Below are positions 8,232-17,082 of a stretch of 21,045 nucleotides of DNA, in pieces. Source of the stretch: an uncultured Fretibacterium sp. Lineage in GTDB: Bacteria > Synergistota > Synergistia > Synergistales > Aminobacteriaceae. The translations under genes were made by a program, and so were the position numbers. Each line of letters opens with the position of its first letter. Position 1 is the stretch's first letter. The notes under the pieces were generated by a model that saw nothing but the letters and a program-made list of their open reading frames with translations, was not told the DNA's origin and made no database searches. The stretch spans positions 1 to 21,045 of the forward strand of contig CALGHA010000086.1 of NCBI GenBank assembly GCA_937915835.1, read 5' to 3'.

Positions 8232-10013
8232 TTGAGAGAATATTACGCCTTCACATGGCCGGGAAAACATGACGCTATAATCGAAGCCGGAACTCCAACC
8301 GATAAAGTCTTACGTCCGGACATTAACGCGAGCAAAAATTTTCACAAAACTCAAAATCTCTATATTGAAGGCGATAACCTCGAAGCCTTGAAGATTTTAC
8401 AGCGAAGCTACATGCGAAAAGTAAAAATGATTTACATAGATCCACCGTATAACACAGGACATGACTTCATTTATTCCGACAATTTCACTCAGAACGATAA
8501 CGAAGCTCAACAGGACTTCGGACTTCTCGACACTGACGACGGAACCCGAAACTTCTCAATGAAGAATTACCGCGAAAACTCAAGGACTAATCCCCGCTTT
8601 CATTCGGACTGGTGCAGCATGATTTACCCAAGATTGAAGCTCGCAAGAAACTTATTGACCGACGACGGCGTGATATTCATCTCAATTGACGATAACGAAG
8701 TTACTAACCTGAGAAAAATTTGTGATGAAATTTTCGGCGAGAGTAATTTTGTCGCTATGTTCCCCTGGCAAGCTCGCCAGTCCGTGCAGAACGACACCGA
8801 TATTAGCTGTAATCATGAGTATGTCGTAGCTTACGCGTCAAACCGGCGGCAGGAAAACAGGAGACTCAAGGAGACGAACGCCGCATCCTGGTACAAGGAA
8901 CGAAGTTTTGCGTGTCTTCCCATGCCTCTTGACCCCGACAAGTTCGCAAATCCCGACAATGACCCTCGCGGAGCATGGAAGGCTGACCCGATGGACGCTC
9001 CCAATGTTCGGCCAAATCTCACCTACGAAATCACAAATCCCAACACGGGCGAAAAATTTTTACCTCCTCCCGGAAGATGCTGGCGAGTTGAGGAGAGGAC
9101 GTATCGGCGCTGGCTTGCTGACGGCAGAATAATTTTCGGGAAAACTGGGACAAGTCGTCCTCAGGTGAAGACGTTTTACAATGAGAAGAAGGAGTTCGGA
9201 AGCGTCGACAACACGTGGTGGAATGCCGAGAGGTGCGGAACTGCGACACAAGCCACGAAGGAACTTGCTCAAATCTTCGGTATCTCTTCACCTTTTGACA
9301 CTCCCAAGCCCGTGAAACTCATCATGCAAATTTTGAGGCTGGTATCACGCCCGGACGCAGACGCAACAATCCTTGACTTCTTCGCTGGTTCCTCGACAAC
9401 TGCACATGCTGTTATGGCTATGAACTCTCAGGATTACGGTCATCGAAAGTTCATCATGATACAGCTTCCCGAAGAGTGTCCGGTTCAATCTGAGGCTTTC
9501 AAGGCTGGTTATGCGAATATCTGTGAAATTGGCAAGGAGAGAATTAGGCGTGCTGGAGAAGAGTTGAAGCAAAGCGGCTCGCAGTTGACGATGAATTACG
9601 CGCTTGATACGGGATTTCGAGTTTTCAAAGTTGATAGTTCCAACATGAAGGACGTATATTTTTCCCCGTCGGAATTAACTCAGGATATGCTCTCAGGTCT
9701 GGAAGAAAATATCAAGCCTGACAGGAGCGGAATTGATTTGTTGTTTGACGTAATCGCTGAAATTGGCCTGACGTTCTCGCTCGAATACTCTTCGGAAATT
9801 TTCAACGGCTTCACAATTCATTCTTACGGACATAATGAAGTCATTGCGTGCTTTGACGAGAATGTAAATCTTGAGCTGATGACGGAAATTGCCAAGCGTC
9901 AACCCGTTCATGCTGTGTTCTGTGATAGATGCTTTGAGAGTTCTCCGGCAAAAATTAACTTAACGGGAATATTCATGCATTACTCGCCTGATACGAATAT
10001 AAAAATTTTGTGA
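8232..10013 (+). CDS. mod: Type III restriction-modification system, DNA methyltransferase subunit Mod
   Basis: This is an adenine-N6 DNA methyltransferase that also supplies sequence recognition to the Mod-Res complex. It has 593 residues in the beta-class order: motif X region NLYIEGDNLEALKIL (42-56), catalytic motif IV DPPYNTG (70-76), a central variable region of roughly 165-330 that should hold the target-recognition domain, then the AdoMet-binding motif I LDFFAGSSTTAHA (381-393). The C-terminal 100 or so residues have no catalytic motif and probably contact Res. The TTG start is supported by CAGGAG eight bases upstream, and the encoded MREYYAFTWPGK matches the normal N-terminus of this family. 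It is followed 15 bases later by res, so the two form an operon. I see no simple-sequence repeat of the kind that makes some mod genes phase-variable. Confidence 0.93.
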   Translation: MREYYAFTWPGKHDAIIEAGTPTDKVLRPDINASKNFHKTQNLYIEGDNLEALKILQRSYMRKVKMIYIDPPYNTGHDFIYSDNFTQNDNEAQQDFGLLDTDDGTRNFSMKNYRENSRTNPRFHSDWCSMIYPRLKLARNLLTDDGVIFISIDDNEVTNLRKICDEIFGESNFVAMFPWQARQSVQNDTDISCNHEYVVAYASNRRQENRRLKETNAASWYKERSFACLPMPLDPDKFANPDNDPRGAWKADPMDAPNVRPNLTYEITNPNTGEKFLPPPGRCWRVEERTYRRWLADGRIIFGKTGTSRPQVKTFYNEKKEFGSVDNTWWNAERCGTATQATKELAQIFGISSPFDTPKPVKLIMQILRLVSRPDADATILDFFAGSSTTAHAVMAMNSQDYGHRKFIMIQLPEECPVQSEAFKAGYANICEIGKERIRRAGEELKQSGSQLTMNYALDTGFRVFKVDSSNMKDVYFSPSELTQDMLSGLEENIKPDRSGIDLLFDVIAEIGLTFSLEYSSEIFNGFTIHSYGHNEVIACFDENVNLELMTEIAKRQPVHAVFCDRCFESSPAKINLTGIFMHYSPDTNIKIL

Positions 10014-10028
10014 GGGAGGCTGAAAGTT

Positions 10029-12761
10029 ATGGCGATAAAGTTAAAGTTCAAGCATCAGGATTTTCAGGAGAGGGCAGCAAAGTCTGTGTGTGATATTTTC
10101 GAGGGTCAGAGCTTCAGGACAATTCGTTATGATAAACATGAAATCGGAAGTCAGAAAGTATTTGACGGAGCTTTAACGATGTGGGGAAATTCTGAGCTTG
10201 ATATTTCTGATGATGAGATACTCGCGAACGTCCGAAAAATTCAGGCTGAGAACGGCAATCTTGACTTGTCGCAAACTCTGGAGGGCCTTAACTTCACCGT
10301 TGAAATGGAAACAGGAACGGGAAAAACTTACACTTACATTAAGACGATTTACGAGCTTAACAGGTTATACGGCTGGAGCAAGTTTATCATCGTAGTTCCG
10401 AGCATAGCGATACGAGAAGGGGTATTCAAAAGTTTTCAGGTTACGGAAGAGCATTTTGCGGCGGATTACGGGAAACGAGCGAATTATTTTATTTACAACT
10501 CGGCGAATTTATCACAGATTGACCGTTTTACGTCAGACAGCGGAATAGAGATAATGATAATCAACTCTCAGGCCTTCAACGCAAAAGGTGTTGACGCTCG
10601 ACGTATTCACATGGAACTTGACACTTTCGGAAGTCGCAAGCCTCTTGACGTAATCGCTGAGACCCGGCCAATTCTGATTATTGATGAGCCGCAATCCGTT
10701 GAAGGTGAGAAGACACGTGAGAGCTTGAAGGATTTCAACCCGTTATTCACGCTCAGATATTCAGCAACCCCGCGCGAAAAATTTAATCTCGTTTACCGGC
10801 TTGACGCTCTTGACGCTTACAATCAAAAACTCGTGAAGAAAATTCGTGTTGTCGGAGTAAGCATGAGCAATGTATCAGCTTCAGGAGGTTATGTTTATCT
10901 CAAGGGAATAATCAAATCGCATAAAGATCCGACGGCCTTAATCGAGTTCGACAAGTTGACTTCATCAGGAATTAGCCGAGTTACACGCAATGTTGAAGAG
11001 GGATTTGACCTTTACGACGCTTCAGGAGGACTTGAGGAGTACAAAACGGGGTTTATTCTTAGGACTATTGACGGGCTGAACATGACGATTGAGTTTTTGA
11101 ACGGGAAAATTGTATCAACTGGGGAAATTTCCGGCTCAACGAACGAAGAGGAGATTAGACGTGTTCAGATACGCGAGACAATCGAGGCTCATTTAGAGAA
11201 GGAACGGCAATTATATTCACGGGGAATAAAAGTTTTGTCGTTATTCTTCATTGATGAGGTTGCGAAGTATCGACGATATGACGACGACGACGGAAGCGGG
11301 ATTAACGGGATTTACGCAAAAATTTTTGAGGAAGAATACCGTAAAGCCGTGAAGAAATTTCATGATGAGTTTATTGTTGATGAGAAGTTTGCGGGCTATC
11401 TTGATGCTATTGAACCGGAGAAAACTCATGCGGGCTATTTCTCGATTGACAAACATAACCGGATGATTAACAGCAAGATTAACGATGTCAGCGCGTTTGA
11501 CTTAATTATGAAGGATAAGGAGCGTTTGTTGAGTTTTGCTGAACCCGTGAGATTTATTTTCTCGCATTCGGCTCTTCGTGAAGGCTGGGATAATCCGAAC
11601 GTCTTTCAGATTTGCACGCTAAAGAACAGCACTAATGACATTCGCAGGCGGCAGGAAGTCGGACGGGGATTAAGATTATGCATTGACCAGACGGGCGAGA
11701 GAATTAGCGGGGATAATCAGGACATTAACGAGTTAACCGTGATTGCCAGCGAGAGTTACAAGGATTTTGCGGCGGGACTTCAAGATGAATTTGCTCAGAC
11801 ATTGGCCGGACGTGAGAAGAGTATTACGATTACTGACGCACGGACTGAGAACTTGAGAATTAAGCTAAATCATGAAAAGTTGAACTCTCCGGAATTTCGT
11901 GAACTTTGGCGGCGAATTAATCATCGTTCGGTTTATTTCGTTGATTTTGACGAGGATAAAATGATTGATGAGATTGCTCGTGTGATTAATGACAGGCTGA
12001 ACGTTACGGGAGCATTTATTAACATTGAACGCGGAACAATAACGGGCGGACCTGACAGAATAATTTTCACGAAAGACAGGACGAACACGACGAGAACGGA
12101 AGAACTTAACGAGGGAGTGAAATATGAATATGATTTAGTCGGACGCTTGATGAGACACACGGGCTTGACGAGAAAATTTATTGTGAGATTGCTGAAGAAA
12201 ATATCTCCTGCCAAGTTCGCAATGTTCAAGCTAAATACTGAAGTTTTCACACAGCAAGTTTCGATGATGATTAACGCTCAAAAAGTCATATTCTCAGCAC
12301 AAAACGTGAAGTATAAGGCTCTTGATGAGGCATATGATTTAGGAATTTTTGACGAGGTTACGACGAAGAAGAGACATTTTAGCGAGTTAGCTTCAACTTT
12401 TAGGAATGGGCTTTATGATTACGCTGTGTGTGATTCCGAGACCGAGAAGAATTTTGCGAAGGAGATTAACGCTTGTGATGATGCTGCTGTTCAAGTCAAA
12501 TTGCCGGGAGTTTTCAGGATTTCAACGCCAGCCGGAAGATATAATCCAGATTGGGCAATAGCTTTCAAGAATGAGATTTATTTTGTCGCCGAGACTAAAG
12601 GCTCAACGGACGCTTTAGAGCTTAGGATTTCTGAGGACTTGAAGACGAGATGCGCGCGTGAACATTTTCGGGCATTAAGCGATGACGTGAGATATGAAGT
12701 TGTGAATGATTTTAAGCAAGTTATAAGTCTCGTGAACGGACATAAAAATTTCGATTGCTGA
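10029..12761 (+). CDS. res: Type III restriction-modification system, restriction subunit Res (helicase-nuclease)
   Basis: This is the ATP-dependent translocase and endonuclease partner of Mod (910 residues, normal for Res). The SF2 helicase motifs are intact: Walker A METGTGKT (93-100), motif II DEPQ (219-222), motif III SAT (245-247), later REGWDNPNVFQICTL (motif V) and RRRQEVGRGLRL (motif VI). The C-terminal PD-(D/E)XK nuclease is visible as NPDW with D841, then ETK with E855 and K857, so the enzyme appears catalytically complete. The ATG at 10029 follows GGGAGG by nine bases and comes 15 bases after mod. Together with Mod it would cut DNA carrying two unmethylated sites in opposed orientation, as known for the family. 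The tail of the gene contains the promoter of the next unit. Confidence 0.94.
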   Translation: MAIKLKFKHQDFQERAAKSVCDIFEGQSFRTIRYDKHEIGSQKVFDGALTMWGNSELDISDDEILANVRKIQAENGNLDLSQTLEGLNFTVEMETGTGKTYTYIKTIYELNRLYGWSKFIIVVPSIAIREGVFKSFQVTEEHFAADYGKRANYFIYNSANLSQIDRFTSDSGIEIMIINSQAFNAKGVDARRIHMELDTFGSRKPLDVIAETRPILIIDEPQSVEGEKTRESLKDFNPLFTLRYSATPREKFNLVYRLDALDAYNQKLVKKIRVVGVSMSNVSASGGYVYLKGIIKSHKDPTALIEFDKLTSSGISRVTRNVEEGFDLYDASGGLEEYKTGFILRTIDGLNMTIEFLNGKIVSTGEISGSTNEEEIRRVQIRETIEAHLEKERQLYSRGIKVLSLFFIDEVAKYRRYDDDDGSGINGIYAKIFEEEYRKAVKKFHDEFIVDEKFAGYLDAIEPEKTHAGYFSIDKHNRMINSKINDVSAFDLIMKDKERLLSFAEPVRFIFSHSALREGWDNPNVFQICTLKNSTNDIRRRQEVGRGLRLCIDQTGERISGDNQDINELTVIASESYKDFAAGLQDEFAQTLAGREKSITITDARTENLRIKLNHEKLNSPEFRELWRRINHRSVYFVDFDEDKMIDEIARVINDRLNVTGAFINIERGTITGGPDRIIFTKDRTNTTRTEELNEGVKYEYDLVGRLMRHTGLTRKFIVRLLKKISPAKFAMFKLNTEVFTQQVSMMINAQKVIFSAQNVKYKALDEAYDLGIFDEVTTKKRHFSELASTFRNGLYDYAVCDSETEKNFAKEINACDDAAVQVKLPGVFRISTPAGRYNPDWAIAFKNEIYFVAETKGSTDALELRISEDLKTRCAREHFRALSDDVRYEVVNDFKQVISLVNGHKNFDC

Positions 12762-12767
12762 TATAAT
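12759..12767 (+). promoter_or_regulatory. Extended -10 promoter for the DUF3798 transporter unit
   Basis: TGATATAAT is a perfect extended -10 (TGn-TATAAT) and overlaps the TGA stop of res. A partial -35, CGGACA at 12737-12742, is 19 bases upstream. The distance to the TTG start at 12806 implies a leader of about 30 bases. It suggests that the transporter is transcribed independently of mod-res. Confidence 0.55.
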
Positions 12768-12805
12768 TATTAACATTCCAAATTTTCCAAAGGAGGATTT
12801 CTATT

Positions 12806-14140
12806 TTGAAGCTGAAAGTTACATTATCAGTTATGCTTATCTGCGCTTTATTCGTCGGAGCTTCATGGGCAGCACTTCCATCCATGAGCGATATTAAGGA
12901 TTCGGTCAAAGAGGGCGTGAAAGATGCCGTGAAAGAGGGCGTTAAAGAGGCAATTGCGGAGTCGAAAGCCGAAGAGAAGGAAGAGGCCGCAAAGTTTCAT
13001 ATCGGCGTTGTAACGGGGACAGTCTCACAGTCTGAAGATGATTTACGCGGAGCTGAGCTCATGATTAAGATGTACGGCGACACGAAAGACGGCGGAATGA
13101 TTACGCACATAACTTATCCGGATAATTTCCCGTCAGAGCAGGAAACAACGATTAGTCAGATTGTCGGACTTGCAGATGACCCGTTAATGAAAGTTATCGT
13201 TGTCAATCAGGCAGTACCCGGAACAGCCGAAGCCTTCAGACGAGTTCGTGAGAAGAGAAAGGATATTTTGCTTCTTGCTGGTGAACCCCACGAAGATCCC
13301 GGCGTAATTACGGAAGCCGCTGACATTGCAACTCACACTGACCATATCGGACGCGGTTATACAATTCCTCTCGGAGCCAAGAAAATGGGAGCAAAAACTT
13401 TCGTACATATTTCATTCCCGAGACACATGAGCTACGAGACCTTAGGACTTCGCCGTAACATTATGGAAGAAGCCTGCAAGGATTTGGGAATTAAATTCGT
13501 GTTCGAGACAGCTCCAGACCCGACGAGCGATGTAGGAATGGCCGGAGCTCAGCAGTATATTCTTGAGAACATGCCCGCATGGATTGAGAAGTACGGAAAA
13601 GATGCCGCTTTCTTCTGCACGAATGACGGACACACTGAGCCTTTATTACGTCAGGTTGCGGCACTCGGCGGATATTTTGTTGAGGCAGATTTACCTTCAC
13701 CGTTAATGGGTTATCCCGGAGCGCTCGGAATTGACTTGTCAGCTGAACAGGGAGATTGGCCGGCAATTTTGAAGAAGGTTGAAGAAGCTGTTGTTAAAGC
13801 TGGCGGTGGCGGTCGTATGGGAACATGGGCTTATTCATGGGGCTACACGACAACAGCAGCACTTGTTGAATATGGCAAAAATTACGTCGAGGGAACTTAC
13901 ACGAACAAGCTCGGAAGTGCTCAGGCCTTGAAAGAAATGCGCGCGGCTTATGATAAATTCTGTCCTGGTGCACATTGGGGAGCAAGCTACTTCACCGATG
14001 CAGTCAGCGGAGTTCGCAACACAAAGTTCGTGCTTTTACGTCAGGATACTTACGTTCTCGGCGGCGGTTATCTTGGACTTGCTGATGTTGAAATTCCCGA
14101 AAAGTATTTCACAATTCGCATGACTCCTGCGGCTGAGTAA
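12806..14140 (+). CDS. Exported DUF3798-family protein, probable substrate-binding protein of an ABC importer
   Basis: This is an exported protein of 444 residues. The signal peptide is MKLK plus a hydrophobic core ending GASWA-A, with cleavage near residue 22; there is no lipobox cysteine, so the product should be soluble. Residues 28-63 form a highly charged amphipathic helix built from VKEG/VKDA/VKEA units. The rest (about 64-440) has the alternating strand-helix look of a periplasmic binding fold and starts FHIGVVTGTVSQSEDDLRGA, similar in style to BMP/type I binding proteins. I recognise it as DUF3798, a family with no assigned ligand to my knowledge. The TTG start has AAAGGAGG upstream with nine-base spacing. 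It is directly followed by a terminator hairpin, then by an RbsA-type ATPase and two permeases, which strongly supports the binding-protein role. The ligand is unknown; a sugar, nucleoside or other small polar compound is possible from the transporter class. Confidence 0.85.
   Translation: MKLKVTLSVMLICALFVGASWAALPSMSDIKDSVKEGVKDAVKEGVKEAIAESKAEEKEEAAKFHIGVVTGTVSQSEDDLRGAELMIKMYGDTKDGGMITHITYPDNFPSEQETTISQIVGLADDPLMKVIVVNQAVPGTAEAFRRVREKRKDILLLAGEPHEDPGVITEAADIATHTDHIGRGYTIPLGAKKMGAKTFVHISFPRHMSYETLGLRRNIMEEACKDLGIKFVFETAPDPTSDVGMAGAQQYILENMPAWIEKYGKDAAFFCTNDGHTEPLLRQVAALGGYFVEADLPSPLMGYPGALGIDLSAEQGDWPAILKKVEEAVVKAGGGGRMGTWAYSWGYTTTAALVEYGKNYVEGTYTNKLGSAQALKEMRAAYDKFCPGAHWGASYFTDAVSGVRNTKFVLLRQDTYVLGGGYLGLADVEIPEKYFTIRMTPAAE
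12905..12952 (+). repeat. Two-copy 24-base tandem repeat coding an amphipathic helix
   Basis: Copies at 12905-12928 and 12929-12952 match at 20 of 24 positions. They encode VKEGVKDA and VKEGVKEA, in the helix just after the signal peptide of the DUF3798 protein. The four differences are mostly silent or conservative. Confidence 0.8.
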
Positions 14141-14181
14141 AAATTTTAATCCCGTTTCAAGAAAGAGTTTTTGACCACACA

Positions 14182-14218
14182 GGGAGTGCGCAGAAGTCTA
14201 AACGCATTCCCTTTTATT
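14182..14218 (+). terminator. Hairpin terminator after the DUF3798 gene
   Basis: GGGAGTGCG (14182-14190) pairs with CGCATTCCC (14203-14211) as a 9-bp stem with one G-T pair and a 12-base loop, followed by TTTTATT. It lies inside the transporter unit, between binding protein and ATPase. It probably stops most transcripts, so that the binding protein is made in excess over the membrane parts. This arrangement is common in binding-protein-dependent importers. Confidence 0.8.
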
Positions 14219-14287
14219 ATTAATGTGATGTTGTTTCGGCTTGAACATATCGCATAATATATTTATTTAGCTAAGAGGTGAATTTTT

Positions 14288-15970
14288 TTGTCGGATAATA
14301 ATAACGCTCCATTATTACAACTTGACCACATAGGCAAGGAATTTTACGGAAATCGTGTCTTGTCGGATATATCGTTCGACATTCACGCCGGAGAGATTAT
14401 AGGCTTAGTCGGCGAGAACGGAGCAGGAAAATCAACACTCCTCAATATTTTATTCGGAATGCCGGTAATTGCTTCAACTGGAGGCTACGAAGGAAGATTG
14501 CAAGTTGACGGAAAAAATGTACGCTTCACTTCACCAAATCAGGCATTAGCTCACGGTATCGGAATGGTTCATCAGGAGTTCTCGTTAATTCCAGGATTTA
14601 CGGCGGCGGAAAATATTTTGCTCAATCGTGAAGTTCTCAACGGCTCAATCATGAATTACGTCTTCAGCGAGAGAGTTTCAACGCTCGACCGAGAAGCTAT
14701 GCATAACCGGGCCAGCACAGCAATTCACACGCTCGGAGTGAATATTAACCCCGATATGATCGTAAGTGAAATGCCAGTAGGCTATAAGCAGTTCATCGAG
14801 ATTGCGCGCGAGATTGACAGAAAGAACACGAGATTATTATTCCTTGATGAGCCGACAGCCGTATTAACCGAGACTGAAGCCGAGATTTTATTGACGGCCC
14901 TTAAGAAACTTGCTAAACAGGGAATAGCCATCGTGTTTATCTCGCATAGATTGAGCGAGGTCAAAGAGCTTTGCAATCGTGTAATCATTCTCAGAGACGG
15001 AAGATTAATCACGGATCAGCCCGCCGAAAATTTATCAACTAGGGAGATTGCGGCCTTAATGGTTGGACGTGAGAGCGAGCGTAAAGAGATAATTCCTGAG
15101 TTTTCACCTGAGCCGGTTAAAGAAAATGATATTAACTCGGAGATTATCAAGCCCAAGAAAAAGAAGAAGAAAATTAAGCCAGCCCTGAAAGTTGAACATT
15201 TATGGGTTGACATGCCCGGTGAAACTGTTCGTGATGTTTCGTTCGAAGTCAAGAAGGGTGAAATCTTCGGAATTGGCGGACTTGCAGGACACGGAAAACT
15301 CGGCATTCCAAACGGGATTATGGGATTATATCCAGCTGGCGGAAAAGTAAGACTGTTCGGAAGAAGTTTAACGCTCAACAAACCTCGTGCGGCCTTAAAT
15401 CGCAAGATGGCTTTTGTCAGTGAAGACAGGCGAGGAGTGGGATTATTGCTTGATGAACCTCTTGACTGGAACATAACTTTTACGGCTATGCAGACTCAAG
15501 GAAGATTTTTGCTCGGAATTCCTTACATCTTCCAAGTCAGGAATGAACTTGCAATGGCTAAAGAGGCTAAAAAGTATATCGAAGCTCTCAGCATAAAGTG
15601 CACAGGACCTAATCAATTGGCCGGAGAATTATCCGGAGGAAATCAGCAGAAAGTTTGTTTAGCTAAAGCGTTCGTTCTGAAGCCGAACATTTTACTCATC
15701 TGTGAACCTACACGGGGAATTGACATCGGAGCAAAATCACTCGTCCTTGACACTCTCAAGAATTACAACAAGGAGAACGGCACGACAATAATTATCACGA
15801 GTTCGGAGCTTGAGGAATTACGGAGCGTATGTGATAGAGTTGCAATCGTTGACGAGGGAAAAATCGCGGGAATTTTACCGGCATCAAGTCCTGCTGAAGA
15901 TTTCGGAATGCTCATGATGGGTCAGACTAAACAGGCCAATGATAACGAAGAAGAGGAGATTTCAGCATGA
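14288..15970 (+). CDS. ABC importer ATPase with two fused nucleotide-binding domains (RbsA/nucleoside type)
   Basis: This cytoplasmic ATPase has 560 residues with tandem ABC domains, as in ribose/galactose and nucleoside importers. Domain 1 has Walker A GENGAGKST (42-50), Q96, Walker B LLFLDEP (183-189) and switch H220, with a degenerate signature (MPVGYKQ). Domain 2 (from about 300) has a proper signature LSGGNQQKV (448-456), but its Walker A is GLAGHGKL (331-338), lacking the final Ser/Thr. Its Walker B reads LLICEP (469-474), with Cys472 where Asp is normal, and no switch histidine is seen (SSELEE). So only one composite ATP site, Walker A of domain 1 with the signature of domain 2, looks fully active. 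A lysine-rich linker, KPKKKKKKIKP (288-298), joins the domains. The TTG start follows an AGAGGTG site. The end overlaps the first permease by ATGA. Confidence 0.92.
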   Translation: MSDNNNAPLLQLDHIGKEFYGNRVLSDISFDIHAGEIIGLVGENGAGKSTLLNILFGMPVIASTGGYEGRLQVDGKNVRFTSPNQALAHGIGMVHQEFSLIPGFTAAENILLNREVLNGSIMNYVFSERVSTLDREAMHNRASTAIHTLGVNINPDMIVSEMPVGYKQFIEIAREIDRKNTRLLFLDEPTAVLTETEAEILLTALKKLAKQGIAIVFISHRLSEVKELCNRVIILRDGRLITDQPAENLSTREIAALMVGRESERKEIIPEFSPEPVKENDINSEIIKPKKKKKKIKPALKVEHLWVDMPGETVRDVSFEVKKGEIFGIGGLAGHGKLGIPNGIMGLYPAGGKVRLFGRSLTLNKPRAALNRKMAFVSEDRRGVGLLLDEPLDWNITFTAMQTQGRFLLGIPYIFQVRNELAMAKEAKKYIEALSIKCTGPNQLAGELSGGNQQKVCLAKAFVLKPNILLICEPTRGIDIGAKSLVLDTLKNYNKENGTTIIITSSELEELRSVCDRVAIVDEGKIAGILPASSPAEDFGMLMMGQTKQANDNEEEEISA

Positions 15971-17082
15971 TTAGCAAATTTATACAAAATGCGGGCTGGC
16001 CGAGAATAATTATTGCGTTGTTCCTGCTTGGATTATTTATTGCGGCTCCGTTCGTCGGTGTTCGAGTTGATACGTCGCTTGCTAATACACTTGTTCGTTT
16101 CGGAATGAACGGCGTAATGGTGCTTGCTATGATCCCGATGGTTCAGGCTGGTTGCGGCTTAAACTTCGGCTTGCCACTTGGAATTATTGCGGGATTACTC
16201 GGCGCAACACTTTCAATTGAATGGAACGTTGAGATTTTAGCACGTCTTGTTGAGTTCGGAGGAAAATATAATCTCTCATGGCTCAATGAAACTTTCGTAA
16301 CGAATTGGCGTGAGCCTTTAGGCTTTGCGTCGGCGATAATCATAGCTGTACCGATTGCGGCAATTCTCGGCTGGTTTTACGGGAAATTATTAAACCGTGT
16401 TAAGGGCGACGAGATGATGATTGCTACTTACGTCGGCTTCTCGTCAGTGTCTTTCATGTGCATAGCGTGGCTTTTGCTTCCGTATAAACATCCGACTATG
16501 GTATGGGGTTATGCTGGTAAAGGCTTGCGAACGACAATCAGCGTTGAAGGTTACTGGCTTCACGTTCTCAGCGACGCTTTAGCAATCGACGTAAACGAAC
16601 ACTTGAGAATACCTACGGGAATGTTAATTTTCTTCGCTGTAATGGCAATTCTTGTCTGGATATTCATGAGGAGCAAAACGGGTACAGCAATGACTGCCGT
16701 CGGTTCAAATCCGGAATTTGCGCGTGCTTCGGGCGTTAATGTCGACAGAATGCGCACAATCTCCGTAGTTCTCTCGACAGTTCTCGGAGCAATCGGAATT
16801 ATCGTTTATGAACAGAGCTTCGGATTTATTCAGCTTTACATGGGCCCGTTCTATATGGCACTGCCTGCGGTAGCTTCAATTTTGCTTGGAGGTGCGAGCG
16901 TCAACAAAGCCAGCATTCTCAATGTCATAATCGGAACGTTCTTGTTTCAGGGAATTTTGACGATGACACCGAGCGTAATTAATAGCTATTTGCAAACGGA
17001 CATGTCCGAAGTCATAAGGTTAATCGTGAGCAATGGAATGATACTCTATGCTCTCACAAGAAAGGTGCGTGCCGGAAGATGA
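15967..17082 (+). CDS. ABC importer permease 1 (BPD_transp_2 / branched-chain and ribose type)
   Basis: This is an integral membrane permease of 371 residues, with about eight to ten hydrophobic helices. The conserved entrance to the domain is GCGLNFGLPLGIIAGLLGA. The cytoplasmic coupling segment is seen as FARASGVNVDRMR, followed by LGGASVNKASILNVIIG, as in the RbsC/YufP-like family. The ATG at 15967 overlaps the ATPase stop by four bases (ATGA), and its own stop overlaps the next permease in the same way. This gives tight translational coupling and a likely 1:1 heterodimer. It is clearly homologous to permease 2, so the pair arose by duplication. The substrate cannot be inferred from the membrane sequence. 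Confidence 0.9.
   Translation: MISKFIQNAGWPRIIIALFLLGLFIAAPFVGVRVDTSLANTLVRFGMNGVMVLAMIPMVQAGCGLNFGLPLGIIAGLLGATLSIEWNVEILARLVEFGGKYNLSWLNETFVTNWREPLGFASAIIIAVPIAAILGWFYGKLLNRVKGDEMMIATYVGFSSVSFMCIAWLLLPYKHPTMVWGYAGKGLRTTISVEGYWLHVLSDALAIDVNEHLRIPTGMLIFFAVMAILVWIFMRSKTGTAMTAVGSNPEFARASGVNVDRMRTISVVLSTVLGAIGIIVYEQSFGFIQLYMGPFYMALPAVASILLGGASVNKASILNVIIGTFLFQGILTMTPSVINSYLQTDMSEVIRLIVSNGMILYALTRKVRAGR

Noticed and set aside
8232..10013. Phase-variable mod gene
   Set aside because: I looked for tandem tetra- or pentanucleotide tracts or long homopolymers in the ORF and upstream and saw none long enough.
12806..14140. DUF3798 protein as a lipoprotein
   Set aside because: The signal region contains a Cys at residue 13 within the hydrophobic core, but no Leu-X-X-Cys at a cleavage point; GASWA-A fits ordinary signal peptidase.
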